Shown here one piece after another: positions 50,001 through 61,530 of a stretch of DNA of 64,000 bases. Position 1 is the stretch's first letter. Every line of letters starts with the position of its first letter. This stretch comes from Phoenix dactylifera. Its lineage: Eukaryota; Streptophyta; Magnoliopsida; Arecales; Arecaceae. The position numbers were made by a program, and so were the translations under genes. Where the stretch lies: assembly GCF_009389715.1 (NCBI RefSeq), contig NC_052405.1, positions 9,403,194 to 9,467,193 of the forward strand, given 5' to 3'. A model generated the notes under the pieces. The model saw nothing but the letters and a program-made list of their open reading frames with translations. It was not told the DNA's origin and did not search any database.

Positions 50001-53000
50001 ATTAGCTGCTCATAAAGAATATCGTACAATTACCTAAACGAAGGCAGTATAAAGTTTCAAAGAGACTACAACAATTATCCAAAAATCCCTAAACTTATTA
50101 CCTAAGTGGACCTTGAAATTTACCTAGAAGAAGGCACTGCAAATTCTCAAAAGGCCTCCAAGATGTATCTTGCATATAATAATTATTCGGTGTTCCTGGG
50201 CATGGATGATTAGCAGGGTAGTATATATGCTTCAGTTTATTCTTGTTCAAATGAAGCTGCTCCAAGCTGAAGCCAAAATCAAAACATTATGATTTCCTGA
50301 GGGCCCTAAAGAATCAAATAGGCTGATATAACTAGATATGGGAATTTTTAACATGTCATTGTATATACCTTCTTAGGTAAGATAACTTCAGAATTTCATC
50401 CCATGAATCAATACAGTTGTCTTCCAAGTTTATAAGCCGCAAGTTATCAAATCCTGGAACAAAGGCAGTCACTGGTACAGAAGGTGCAGGCTGCATGACA
50501 AACATGACTCTAGTGAGTCTTTTCTGCATATAGCCAAGTAGCTTTCACATGGAAATGGCATCATGCACCAAAATGCAGCTAAGCATAATAGCGAATCACT
50601 TCATTGACTATTTAGGAAGAATGGAGGAAAATGCTTACATAATACATTTTCCTGTGCGCACAATCTGTGCACAATGATATGAACCTTTGAATCTTCTCAT
50701 AGGGAATCAAAAGCCATCATTCTTCAAGGTTATGAAATCGCATTTGCAGTTAATTGAGATGACTTTTTTTAAAGCAATTAGAATTTAAATGAAAAGCCAA
50801 TTTATACATGAATACTTGACTAGAGATGATTTATAACTTGACAGGTCACCTAATAATCCAGAGGAACTATTAATGAGGGAAAGAACTACTCCTAACCTTC
50901 TTATTTGACTAAGATATAACAGTGTAGAAGTACGAAAAAAAATATTTGGAAAGAACTCATTACTGAATAGATTGTAATTGTTAGTATCATCTCTGAAGTT
51001 CAAAACATTGAGTACTATTACAGCCAAAGAGGATCTCAGTGCTAACCATGATTGTCCTTAACTTATTTGCCATTAAATGGAGCTCTTCAACTGCAGGAAG
51101 TGACTCTTTAAGTATTTCAACCTGTTGCCAACCAAATCAAAAATAGTTTGCAATCTGGCAAGAAGAAAAACAGTTGCAAACATGAATAAGACAGATTATG
51201 AAGTATCACCTCTTTCCATGCCATGCCACAGTTATTGAGAACCAAAGTACGAATTATTTTAAGTAAAGGAAGTTCCTCTACATCATGCTCCATGAAATTG
51301 TTTGTTAAATTAAGGACTCCAAGTGCTGGTAAGGCATCACAAAGGGAACCAATGTCCTGCAAAATAGCAGAACCATAACATTAACATAATTGACAAGATG
51401 GTTACTGAACAAGTATATAATATATATTTCCATCTTAATTTTAAATGTATTAGCTACATGGAGTTATTTTTCTTTTCATGTCAAAAATATTATAGAAACA
51501 CTGAGTAAATGATTCTTGTCAAGAAAAACATAATAGAAATACAGAGTAAATGATCCCATGATAAGTCATCTTTCAATGTCATTCGAAATCATGATCCATG
51601 AGTTAAAGAAAAGCAAGAATGTTGCATGCAATTTAATTAGTTCATGCATAATTACCGTGCCATGCATAATACCAGTTCATGCAAATTTAAAAGTTATCAA
51701 ACAAAAGAAAGAACATATATACCCTCATGATTATACTTTACTGGTGCTTTTGTTTCTGATCTTTCAGTCAAACAAGAGGTCATTAACAGTTACTCTAGGA
51801 TTTTTTTAGTATAAAACAGTATAGTTGTATGTGTTTATATTCCCTCATGCCATAAGCTTATATTCCCCAGCACTTCTCCTAAACTACAAAATAGATATTC
51901 TGACAAATTAGAGGCTACGATTAACAAAACCCAGTTTTGTTAGTGGAAAATTGAAATTTCTACTGGATTTCTTATCAACTAATTTATTTTTATTTATTGG
52001 ACATACTTGGTTGGATCAAAATAATCAAAATTCTCCAGATATAATGATCAAACATCTGGTAGTAGAAAATGATCTAACTCTAAGTTTAGCTTCCTCAGAA
52101 GTTAGAATACTGTTGCAATTTAACTTCAGTCATGCTAGTGATTTGGATCACATTTAGGTGTCCAGCAATTATTTGGAATCATATAAAATAACTTAGTTTA
52201 TTTTAGTAAAAGTTGTTCCATAAGCATTTCTTGCTAGCATGCTTGATTCATTGATGTTTTGCTACTACAAGATATAATTTTGCGGTACTTAATGACAGGA
52301 AAATACTGCAAGCATTTAACTTATAAAATTAAGTTGTCATGTTGTGATCCTTTGGTTCTTGGATCATCTAATTGCTTGAAACCATGATGCTTTTCATGGA
52401 CGCAATTGTAAAAAATAATATAGTACAGCATTTTAGGATGACTTCAAAGCAAGAATTGGAAATGTCAGCTATACCAGCTAGTACTTAACACATAGGACGG
52501 GTGCTGGTGCTACTAAGACCAGTATGTCTTAGTTTGGTCAAAGCCCGAACTGCCCAATCAAGGTGGATTATACTTGAATCCAAGGTTCGTTGAACCGGTA
52601 TCAAGATCCGTATGGGTTAGCGACCGGTACAGTTCGATACCGATTCGGATTGGACCGAACCAAGAGTGCTGGTTCACGGACCGGTATGCCCTAATTTATA
52701 CTTTTTATAGTTATCTCTCTTTTCAAACTTTTTTATAAATTTAAGCCTAATTTGATGTTTTTTGTTGTTTTCTTGATATCTTTTTGATGTTTTTTTTTTA
52801 TGTTTCTATGATCTCGGTATAAGCTAGATGATGCATTTTATTGCTTCAAAATTATACAAATCATAAAACGAACAACATAAAATATTCTCAAATCAAGATA
52901 CAATCAATTACTAAAGTCCAACAAACATATAAAATGATATCTAAAATCAAGTCGAGTGGTGATGCCTTTCGTAGATATCCGAATCATCACCATAATTCAG

Positions 53001-56000
53001 TTACCCTTGGCTCTTCCTTCGGATAGCCTGAATCGGTGCTGTAGATTTTTTGAAAAAAAAAGGATGTCCTGAATCCACTCCTGAATCGGTTCCGATCGGG
53101 TCGGCTCGATTTGGGTTGAACCGGCCGGGTTGGCTCGATTCAAGCTAAACCAGCCGGTTCGGTTTGATTAGCAATCCTTGCTTGAAGCCATGGTTTGCTG
53201 AACCTGTACTGGATGTCATACCGGCTGGTGATCAGTTTGAAATAGTACAAGTTCGTTCCATGCTGTTCCAGGACGTATCGAAAATAAGGAGAGGAAGGGG
53301 GAGGGAGAAAAGGAGAGAGAAAGAGGAGGGAGGAAGAGGGAGGGCGTACCAACTGTCACGATGATATCGGGGATGGGATCGATCCGTCTCTTGGAAGATA
53401 ATTGACTCGAGATAATTGATTTGGATGGGGGGATGTGGGCGGCGGATTTCGCCATCAGTGAGTGGGTGATGAATTTGACGATGCAGAAGAGGGCTGGCAA
53501 GAAGCGAGGGGGTCAGAGACTTTGGAGGCATCACAAGGTGGGGTGCAGGGCAGGGGAGACCAATTACGAAGTTTGAGGGGGCAGGGGAGACCCATTGCAA
53601 GGTGGGAGGGGTGTGGAGCGAACCATCGCGAGCGAATAACCAAGCAAGCTTTTTTTATGGCCGAATCGGGCCAATTTTATAAGGTTTTATAACTGAATCG
53701 GGTTGGTTTATAAGATTTTATAATTGAATCGAAGCAAACCATTCGAACTTGGCATCGGTTCGATTCAGTACAAGCCGAACAGCCCGATTCAAGTTGCTTC
53801 GGCAATCATTCCTTGTATTTATCCTAGACCTTCAAAACCCACTTTTTTTACATGTGTGTGTGTTTCCATCATTTAAAGTGGAAACAACCAGGGAGAGAGA
53901 GTTTGGAGGTAAGAAAAATGACGAACAACAAAGTTGGAGCTCAAAACACCTAATTTGGGACTGGAAGCAAGCTTCTAGGGGATCTTTGAATTACATTTCA
54001 ATTGTTGATGCCTACACAGGTTTTTATTTTTTAGTGTATTTTTAGTCGCAAGTTATGTTATAAACTAGGAAGAAAAAATATTTCGCTGTAGATTGAATAT
54101 GATGGCTAGGAGCTAGGGTATTTATAACAATACACTTATCATATTTCAGTAAAAAACGTAGAATTAAAACAATAATGCAAAAGAGAAAAAAAAATTTGGA
54201 AGCCAAAATAAACCATGCAAGGGTGTCAGTCAATACCCTTTATCAATATAATGTGCAATATGGTGGTATACCATATTGGCAGGCCATTGTTATACCCCCA
54301 TACCTTGATATTTGAATCCTTGCTTCAATGCTTCGAATACAGAAGCCTTGAATTATCTTTTATGAAGAGACACATCTAGACCTAGTCTAGGCACTTTAAA
54401 TTATGGCGATTAACATTTACAAGGTTTTTAATGGTTGTAATTAGTAAACAAAGAATTAAAGTAAAGAATAGAACTTAATTTCCAATTGACACTACCTAGA
54501 ACGAACAAAATGCCTTTTTCTGCCGCTATGGGTTTACTGATTTTGTATATTCAATTTTTAATTGTTCACAATCTTGAAAAATGAAGTTATTACGGTCTAT
54601 AATTGTGGAAAAAAATTAAACACAGCTACTTATTTATGGCATAAAAAGAAACTAAAAGGAACATAAGAGGTCTTAGAAAGGAGAAAAACAAGTATTCATA
54701 AGACGAACTTATTTAAAGATGAAACTCTTTCATTGTCATCAAAGTCTGAGCTGGTGAAATTTCATGACAAGCAAGGTTAGGTGCTAAAAAGCAGTGATAT
54801 TCAGTGTTCTCAAGAAAAACATACTTGCCATTTTGAAAGTAGGTTTCCTGTCAAATCGAGCTCTTCAAGATCTGAAACAAAAGCAAAATATTCATTAATG
54901 ATAGCAAAGGTTTAACATAAACAACAAACTGCAAGATGCTATTGCAAAAGTTGTAGAGAAATGTGCAATACAAAATTTAGATGTACAGATGAATTGTGTC
55001 ATGATAAAGCTATCTCAGGCAAAAAATCCAGTAGAATAATGACAGCAAATAAAAGAAAAATATTTGAGATTCCATCCCAAGGATATGGAAGGAGATGATA
55101 CCGTCAGCTGTTTTATATAGATTTATAGAAGGATTTGAGGCGAAGAGATACATTTGACTCAAATATGATTTCTGCCTTAAGCTTCTTCAATAACTTAAAG
55201 TGCAATTGTCACCCTCAACCCTGAGAAACAACCAATCAATGTTTTGTAACTTTGAAATACTTTGCCATTGAAGTGAATTAACCAAGATAAGTTTTCTAGT
55301 TGACTTTCTGATAGTTTATGAATGTGTTGATTCACTGATAAATCAAGAGTATATTAACACTGAAATAGGGTGCCCATGTGATTTTATAAAACAAATTGGG
55401 TATGGAACAAGTGGATTAGTAAATGATAAAGATTAGAACATTTGCCAGGATATTGTCTTCCCTTTTCTTTTTAATCTTCAAGGTCTATGAAAAGTTTTAT
55501 CATTTTATTTTGATGGAATTTTAAAATGATTGTGGGTGCCTTTTATCTGTCATGGTGCACAAATGGCTACTTTATTAGACACATAGAACAACTTTTTTAA
55601 TAGTGTTTCAGAAAGGTTTAGCATTCACAGGCCGTATAATGTTTTGTCTCTGACATCCAAATTGATTAATTTCTGCATCTTTGGTTGGAAAAATATTCAA
55701 TGTTTTGTCACTTAAAAAAAAAAAACATTTATTAGGATTTTGATTTCAAGCAAGGATAACTGTATGCATGTTTGCCACTTTTTGATCTTTCTTTCTTTGC
55801 ATAAATAACATGACTTTAGTGGTACAGTAGTTCTCAACTTCATTTAATTATTCCCCAATCATTTTAACCAGTCATTGGCATTTTACCAGCCTCACTGACC
55901 TGTACAACATGTTAACTGATCAAATTAGACACACGGACAATGTGCACCCTTGTAAATCATTTAAGTACATACCACTTTGAACATGACAAGAATGTGGGTC

Positions 56001-57513
56001 AACCTGGATCATTGAATTTCATTACCCTTCATATGTCTTAGAAATGTTATAACATACCAAATAATTGTTGAGGGTTCAAAATTCTGATCTCTAAGTTCAT
56101 ATGTTGGATAAGCTATCTAGCATCCATACAAGTTTTTGCCTAACAAAAACAAAAGAGGCAACATGGAGCTAGTTATCTTGCTCATCAAAACAATGCATAT
56201 TGATGAGATTTAAAACACTCTTGATCATCTTGAGATTTGTGAAATTTAACATTATATTAAAGTGATAAATAAAACCAGTCTTACAAGTATGTCCTGCAAT
56301 TAAGAGTAGAAACCCAGTGGAACAGAAAATTTACTCGGGACTAGAGCATTGATCTCATGCGAAGGTTCAACAAAGCTGACTCCCAAATAAGAAACTGATG
56401 CCCCTCGCAACTCCTCGAAGTGTTTTAACTTCTCTTGAACTTTATTTTTTCCCACAAGTTGTATGGATACACGTTTGTTGCTAGTTGAAAGAACATACAT
56501 TTCATCTGCATAATTAATCATATACATAATTACAATGTAAGTTCTGAAACAGGTAAGAGTTAATACATATCCAGAATATAAAGAAAAAAATAAACATCAA
56601 ATAGAAAGTATAGGAAAAATGAAGTTTATAGACTAGGAAATTAGAATGAACAGTTTAAAGACATTTGAATTTGGATTCTTAAAATTCCAGACAATGCTGA
56701 ATTTTTTCATACTCACAAAATTTTACCAACAAGACATAACATTAAGCAAACACTTTGTCAGCTCTTCTACAATCAAGCTAATGTTGCTATTTCTTTAGTC
56801 AACAGAAAGATTACAAGAAAGATTTTCTTGAAACCTAGTTATATTTGCATCAATTCAAGATCCTAGTATAAACTTTCTAGCATATTTAAAGAAATTAAAA
56901 ATGCCGCTGGTAAGAACCTCCTTCTATACTACGAGGTGACACCTTCGCGACCATATCCAACACTATTGATGACATCTCAGGAACCTATCGGTGCAAAAGA
57001 TAGGCCCTAAACCCCATAGATAGCGTTTTTCCACGCGCATTGCGCGTTCCATCACTTTTCTAGAACTCAGAAATCTAGCCGAAAATCTTCAAAAATAAAT
57101 TAGAAGAATTTTTTTTTATTTTCTTGTTTTGTTTACTCTAGTTCGATCTTACCCTCTTCTTCCTTGGTGGAATCTCCTCGGTACCGGAGATGGAGCGCCT
57201 CGATGAATGAGATCCCGGCGCTGAGGTTCTTGGGGCGGACGAACGAGGCCGACCTCTCGCCGGCGGCCGCGAAGTACCGGACCCCGTTGACGGAACCGTC
57301 GTGCTTCCCTTCGCCGTCATCCCAGTCGACGCCCACCCATTCCCCGACGTGCCCCTCCACTTCTCCCACGTACCGCACCGTCCCCGTCCGCCGGGGATTG
57401 CCGATGGCGTGGACCCTCTGGCCAACCCGAAACCCGGCATCCTCCGCCGCCGGCGAAGCCCCATCGTTCCCATTTGGACCGGAGGCCGGGAGCTTCTCGG
57501 AGGATTCGTCCAT
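41058..57513 (-). CDS. TFCE: Tubulin-folding cofactor E (PFIFFERLING homologue)
   Basis: Fifteen exons, every junction in frame: 57513-57153, 56505-56335, 54871-54825, 51356-51210, 51121-51047, 50490-50369, 50266-50124, 49957-49896, 47270-47163, 47065-47031, 46292-46224, 45642-45551, 45467-45391, 42390-42313 and 41156-41058; 561 residues. Cofactor E acts in the cytosol with cofactors C and D to assemble and release alpha/beta-tubulin dimers. An N-terminal CAP-Gly domain (about 28-95) carries GEWVGVDWDDGEGKHDGSVN, matching the GKHDG-type motif that binds the alpha-tubulin tail. Leucine-rich repeats follow (about 178-380; NLEELDLTGN, LGVLNLTNN, LRLINLEDN, LEQLHLNKN). Then comes the conserved RERKESEIRYVRLVMAKM and RFAELKALHGIEDE region. 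A C-terminal ubiquitin-like domain (about 478-561) ends GREATILVDEES. The length fits the family. The introns hold several transposons. Confidence 0.96.
41493..42083. mobile_element. Non-autonomous MULE-like element in cofactor E intron 14
   Basis: 591 bp with inverted ends AAGGTCGGCGGAACCG and CGGTTCTGCCGACCTT (15 of 16 complementary). It is flanked by a 10-bp direct repeat, ACAGACAACT (41483-41492) and GCAGACAACT (42084-42093), one mismatch; a 9-11 bp duplication fits Mutator-like elements. Inside are about three tandem copies of a 33-36 bp GC-rich unit (CGCGAAGGAGGCGGAGGC) near 41670-41765. There is also a long inverted repeat (GGCTCCCTTCGGCC at 41771, GGCCGAAGGGAGCC at 41832) and a TCCC/TC tract at 41905-41955. 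It is GC-rich, unlike its surroundings, and encodes no transposase. The open frames on both strands are side effects of the repeats. Confidence 0.8.
42612..43026. mobile_element. hAT-like MITE in cofactor E intron 13
   Basis: 415 bp with inverted ends CAGACATGTTCATAGG and CCATGAACAGCTCTA, imperfect. It is flanked by GCTATGAC (42604-42611) and ACCATGAC (43027-43034), an 8-bp duplication with two mismatches, the length typical of hAT. The interior has GGGCC- and AAGCCC-rich stretches near both ends, including a short AGCCCA tandem at about 42882-42903. Confidence 0.65.
43541..43562. repeat. (AC)n microsatellite
   Basis: Eleven dinucleotide units in a cofactor E intron. Confidence 0.9.
44791..45098. 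mobile_element. Small MITE in cofactor E intron 13
   Basis: 308 bp with inverted ends GGGCCAGTTTGGATAA and TTATCCAAACAGGCCC (15 of 16 complementary). The flanks are TCA on the left and TTA on the right, compatible with a worn 3-bp Tourist-type duplication. The interior has a C/T-rich tract at about 44945-45035. No coding sequence. Confidence 0.65.
47800..48095. repeat. Cluster of short GGCAGG/CTGCCA palindromes
   Basis: In cofactor E intron 8, small palindromic modules recur, such as GTGGCAGGTTCCCTGCCAC, GGCAGGCTTTCTGCC and TGCCACTAGTTTAACTAGTG. They alternate with TTTAAAC-type spacers. This looks like a decayed repeat unit repeated four to five times; the family is not recognised. Confidence 0.6.
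52580..53815. mobile_element. Composite repeat rich in GAACCGGTAT motifs (cofactor E intron 3)
   Basis: Begins near CCAAGGTTCGTTGAACCGG and ends near GGCAATCATTCCTTG. The interior has many ACCGG/GAACC words. A second internal start at about 53185 (GGTTTGCTGAACCTGTACTG, then a GATGTCATACCGGCTGGTGA block followed by a purine-rich AGGAGAGGAAGGGGGAGG run) parallels the left part of the MULE-like element at 41493. I infer two related, probably nested copies; the ends are not defined. Confidence 0.5.
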
Positions 57514-57545
57514 GCCGCGCGCGTCCTCAACTAGGGTTTTGCGAG
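57514..57545 (-). promoter_or_regulatory. Telo-box just upstream of cofactor E
   Basis: The minus strand reads CAAAACCCTAGTTGAGG about 15-30 bases before the start codon. AAACCCTA telo-boxes are common around the transcription start of plant housekeeping genes. No clear TATA box was seen. Confidence 0.5.
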
Positions 57546-57944
57546 ATGAACGGAGAAGGCCGGCCAGTTCAATTTTTTTAACTAAGAAGAGAAAAGAAAA
57601 GGTTACAAAAAGCGGCCTTCTTGATGTCGGTAGTCACTAGTCAGTATGCCTGCCTTTGTATATATGGTCGGTTCTAGGAATCAGCCTCCATTACAACGCA
57701 CATGCAAAACATTACGGTGAAATCCTTAGAGTTAGTTTTAAAATATTTATAATTTTTAGTGACGAATAATTTTATTGCTTAATACAAGTAATAAATTACA
57801 TAAGTCTAGTGCAAATGTTGTCTTCAATATTAAAATTTATACAGTATTTTAGTAATTTAGGAGATAAAAACAAATTGTTTATTCTTAATTCAAATCTGCA
57901 TGTCATTTAATGCAAATAATGCTAAGGAGTGCCTAATTTGTATA

Positions 57945-58768
57945 GGGTCATTTGGTTGAGATGGGTCGGATTAAGGTAATCCGATGATGCCTAAAAATTG
58001 TTTATCTAAAAAAATAATTAAGAAGGAAAATAAATTTTATTATATTTGATTGGTGAAAAATTATTCTGAAAAATAGCATCGCAAAAAGATTACTATATTT
58101 AGTTAGAAGTAATTTTATATGAAAATATTGTCAAATTTCTAAGAAGATCAATGAATAAACAATTCAGGTAATAATATTTTTTTCTTAGTCCATTTGTTAG
58201 CCATTTATGGCCCACTTATATAAACCCCATTAACATTAGCTATTTCAAATATTGAAATATATTTACATAAATTAATAAATATTTGTAAATTAACTATACA
58301 TATATTAGAAAATATATTTCTTATTATAAATAAATTTTAGTATGTTTTGATATATAAATAAATATATTAATTATCAATAAATATTATGTTAGATCTACTG
58401 ATAATTAATAAATGTTTGCTTAATTATTAATAATAATTAATATTTATTGATAAAACTATAATCAATGGATTAATATATAATATTTATTAATATAATTAAT
58501 TTAAATTATATTAATATAATTAATATAATATAAGTAAGGGTATTTTCGTTAAGAAATTATATTTTGAGTTACCTCCACTTGATAATCCAGTGTAGGAAAA
58601 TAAATACCATTCCCTGGTGGTATTTGTTTTATTTTTTGTATTAAGAAAATAGATATAGGATTTACCATTTATTTTATCATCTCTCCCATTCACTTTTCGT
58701 ACCAAACATGATAATCTGATATGAAATTTATTTTTTCATTTAGGATTATCCCTAACCAAATAGGTTCC
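57945..58768. mobile_element. AT-rich MITE-like element
   Basis: About 824 bp. The left end GGGTCATTTGGTTGAGATGG and the right end CCCTAACCAAATAGGTTCC are imperfect inverted repeats sharing CATTTGGTT/AACCAAAT. The interior is AT-rich with ATTAATAAATATT-type words. The target duplication is unclear (flanks ATA and TAA). Confidence 0.5.
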
Positions 58769-59256
58769 TAATATAAGAAGATTAGTGTAACTTAGGAAAA
58801 TTGATGGGCTGCAGGGATTTGTTAAATTTTGAGTTATTAGGTCAACCAAAAAACCTTTTCATGTGCGTTAGTAGTGACCTTAAGCATTTTCTTTAATATA
58901 ATATTGATTTGTTCAAAAACAACGACATAAACAAAAAACACTCATATGAACCCATCATTATCAGTATCATATTTGATAATAGCTGTTCGTACAATAATTT
59001 TATTAGCAAAAAAAATCCTGGACTAGGAAAGAAATAGTTATTTTATTTTCTTCTTTTATAACCTATAATAGCATTAATGTTTTTGCAAGATGGACTTTAT
59101 CTGTGCTTTTTAATGTTATTGACATTTTAAGCTGATTGATAATATTGGTTTGTCAAAATCACTATAGAAAGCTAGAAGATTTTTAAATCACCAAAATGTA
59201 CCAATATCTTAACTAATATATAAAAACTAAGATATGGAATCTGGCTTTAGGGTTCG

Positions 59257-59259
<3 letters not shown>

Positions 59260-59339
<80 letters not shown>

Positions 59340-59342
59340 AAT
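59260..59342. repeat. (AT)n(AAT)n compound microsatellite
   Basis: About 32 AT units followed by AAT units, ending about 17 bases before MITE copy B. Confidence 0.95.
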
Positions 59343-59361
59343 AGTACTATTAGTAGCATTA

Positions 59362-60922
59362 GGCCCTATTTGGGGGAGCTGTTGGCAGTAGAGCTGTTAG
59401 AAGTAGAGCTGTTGGAAGTAGAGCTATCTAAAGTAGAGCTGTTATAAAAAGTTGTTTGCTGTTTGGTAACTACATTCGTAAAGTGCTGTGGTACTTTGTT
59501 TTGTGTTTGGTAAACAAACTGAGAAAGTATTTTATAAGACAAAATTACCATAAAAGACATTGCATAGTATTATACAACAGAACATAATAAAATATAACAT
59601 AAATTAATACATAAATATACGATATAGTATAATATTATTGTAATATAAAATAATATTATGTTAATATAGCATACTAGTAATATAATTATTAGAGTAAATT
59701 AATATTTGGTAATATAACATAATATTAAATTATTTAACATAACATATTAAGGTATTATGATATAATGTAATATATATTATATTTATAGTATAATACAATA
59801 ATAAAAGTATAAAATAGTATAATTATTAGTATAAATTAATTTCTCATAATATAACATAATATTAAATTATTTAAAATAACATATTAATGTATTATAATGT
59901 AATGTAATATAATACAATATTTATAGTATAATACAATAATAAAGGTATAAAATATTATAATTATTATTATAAATTAATTTTTCATAATATAACATAATAT
60001 TTAATTATTTAAAATAACATATTAATGTATTATAATGTAATGTAATATAATATAATATTTATAGTATAATACAATAATAAAGGTATAAAATATTATAATT
60101 ATTAGTATAAATTAATTTTTCATAATATAACATAATATTAAATTATTTAACATAACATATTAATGTATTATGATATAATATAATATGATATTATATTTAT
60201 AGTATAATACAAAAATAAAGGTATAAAATATTATAATTATTAGTATAAATTAATTTTTCATAATATAACATAATATTAAATTATTTAACATAATATATTA
60301 ATGTATTATGATATAATATAATATGATATTATATTTATAGTATAATACAAAAATAAAGGTACAAAATATTATAATTATTAGTATAAAATAATTTTTCATA
60401 ATAATTTTTCATAATTTTCTATAAAATAATTTCTCACGGTCTAGGGGCTCTTCTTTGTGGTCCACGCTCGAGGAGGACCTCAGCGTGGGCCGCGAGGTTG
60501 ATGATAAACAAAACAATAGATTGATTTTGGAAGGTATGAAAAAAGATTAAAATTTTTTTCTTCTAAAATGTGGTTCAAGAGATGCATACAAAAATTGAAA
60601 AGAAAAATACTTTTTCTTACGGAAGGGAGTCTAACGGCTAGGGTTCTTGGCTCCAGCAGATTTTTAGGTTTATAAAGGGACAAACTATATAATTATGTTA
60701 TTTTAATATGGGCATTTTTGTCAAAAATACAGCTTTCCGAAAAAGCTGAAACAACTTCCTCCCAAAAGCTCCAAATTGGAGCTTCCTCCCAAAAGCTGTT
60801 TTCAGCTTCCCGCAAAAGCTGAAACAGCTTTTTGAAAAATTTACCAAACACAGTTTTTCATCTAAAAGTACTTTTGGAGGGCCAGAAAGTGCTTTCCTCC
60901 AAAAGCTCCCCCAAACAGGACC
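59362..60922. mobile_element. Tourist-like (PIF/Harbinger) MITE, copy B, expanded
   Basis: 1561 bp flanked by TTA on both sides (59359-59361, 60923-60925). The ends are GGCCCTATTTGGGGGAGCT and AGCTCCCCCAAACAGGACC (17 of 19 complementary). The subterminal AGTAGAGCTGTT repeats, a TTTGCTGTTTGGTAACTACA stretch and the CCAAAAGTACTTTTGGAGG-like right end are shared with copy A (1562-2357). It is larger than copy A because of an internal 138-bp tandem array. The open frame at 60480-60683 is not convincing. Confidence 0.85.
59680..60400. repeat. 138-bp tandem array inside MITE copy B
   Basis: The word AAAGGTATAAAATATTATAA (with small variations) recurs at about 59803, 59941, 60079, 60217 and 60355, spacing 138 bp each time. 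It is followed in each unit by TTTTTCATAATATAACATAA. That makes about five units; copy A has just one equivalent. Confidence 0.9.
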
Positions 60923-61530
60923 TTAGTAGTAGAGGGACAAGAACATGAATCCAAAAACTTCCGCCCAAAATTTTCCAACTTTAATATTTCAACGCTTTTA
61001 TAAAATTTTGACGCGCAGTTAAACACTCATGACCACAAAATAAATAAGACCTGACACTGTATCACTGAGTGCCCGATGTAAAAGACAATTGTCTCACTGT
61101 GGTAGTTATTTTCTCTTGTTTAGATTCCGCAGCCTTTCAGAGTTACAGTCCACCCCCACAACAACTTTTCCTTGATAAGATACAGTTTCAGAATAATGAA
61201 TTCTTTGGACCCAAACATGACCCAGTTAAACAGTCTTTATATAGGCATCTAGCTTGATTGATCAATCTCGGGTCTTGCTAATGTGAGGTTGAAGAATAGA
61301 TCCTACATATGCAGGGGAATAAATTCAAGCTAAAATGCTTTTACTCTATTACTATGGAACTCGTCGTATGGAAGGAATGAACTGCAATTCACATTTTCAG
61401 GCTTTTAACACCATCTCCAACTAGCAGTCATGAAAAGATATTATCAAATATGCAAATCAACATCCCCAAGAACAGAAATATCCGTCCCACCCAATCAAGG
61501 AGCTTCCTCAAGGTACCTAGGACTCATAAC

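Noticed and set aside
53140..53692. Overlapping frames rich in Ser/Pro or Arg/Glu
   Set aside because: They arise from the purine-rich tract of the composite repeat in cofactor E intron 3.
57138..57640. Alternative long frames over cofactor E exon 1
   Set aside because: They are GC-rich shadows; only the frame with the CAP-Gly domain splices in frame to exon 2.
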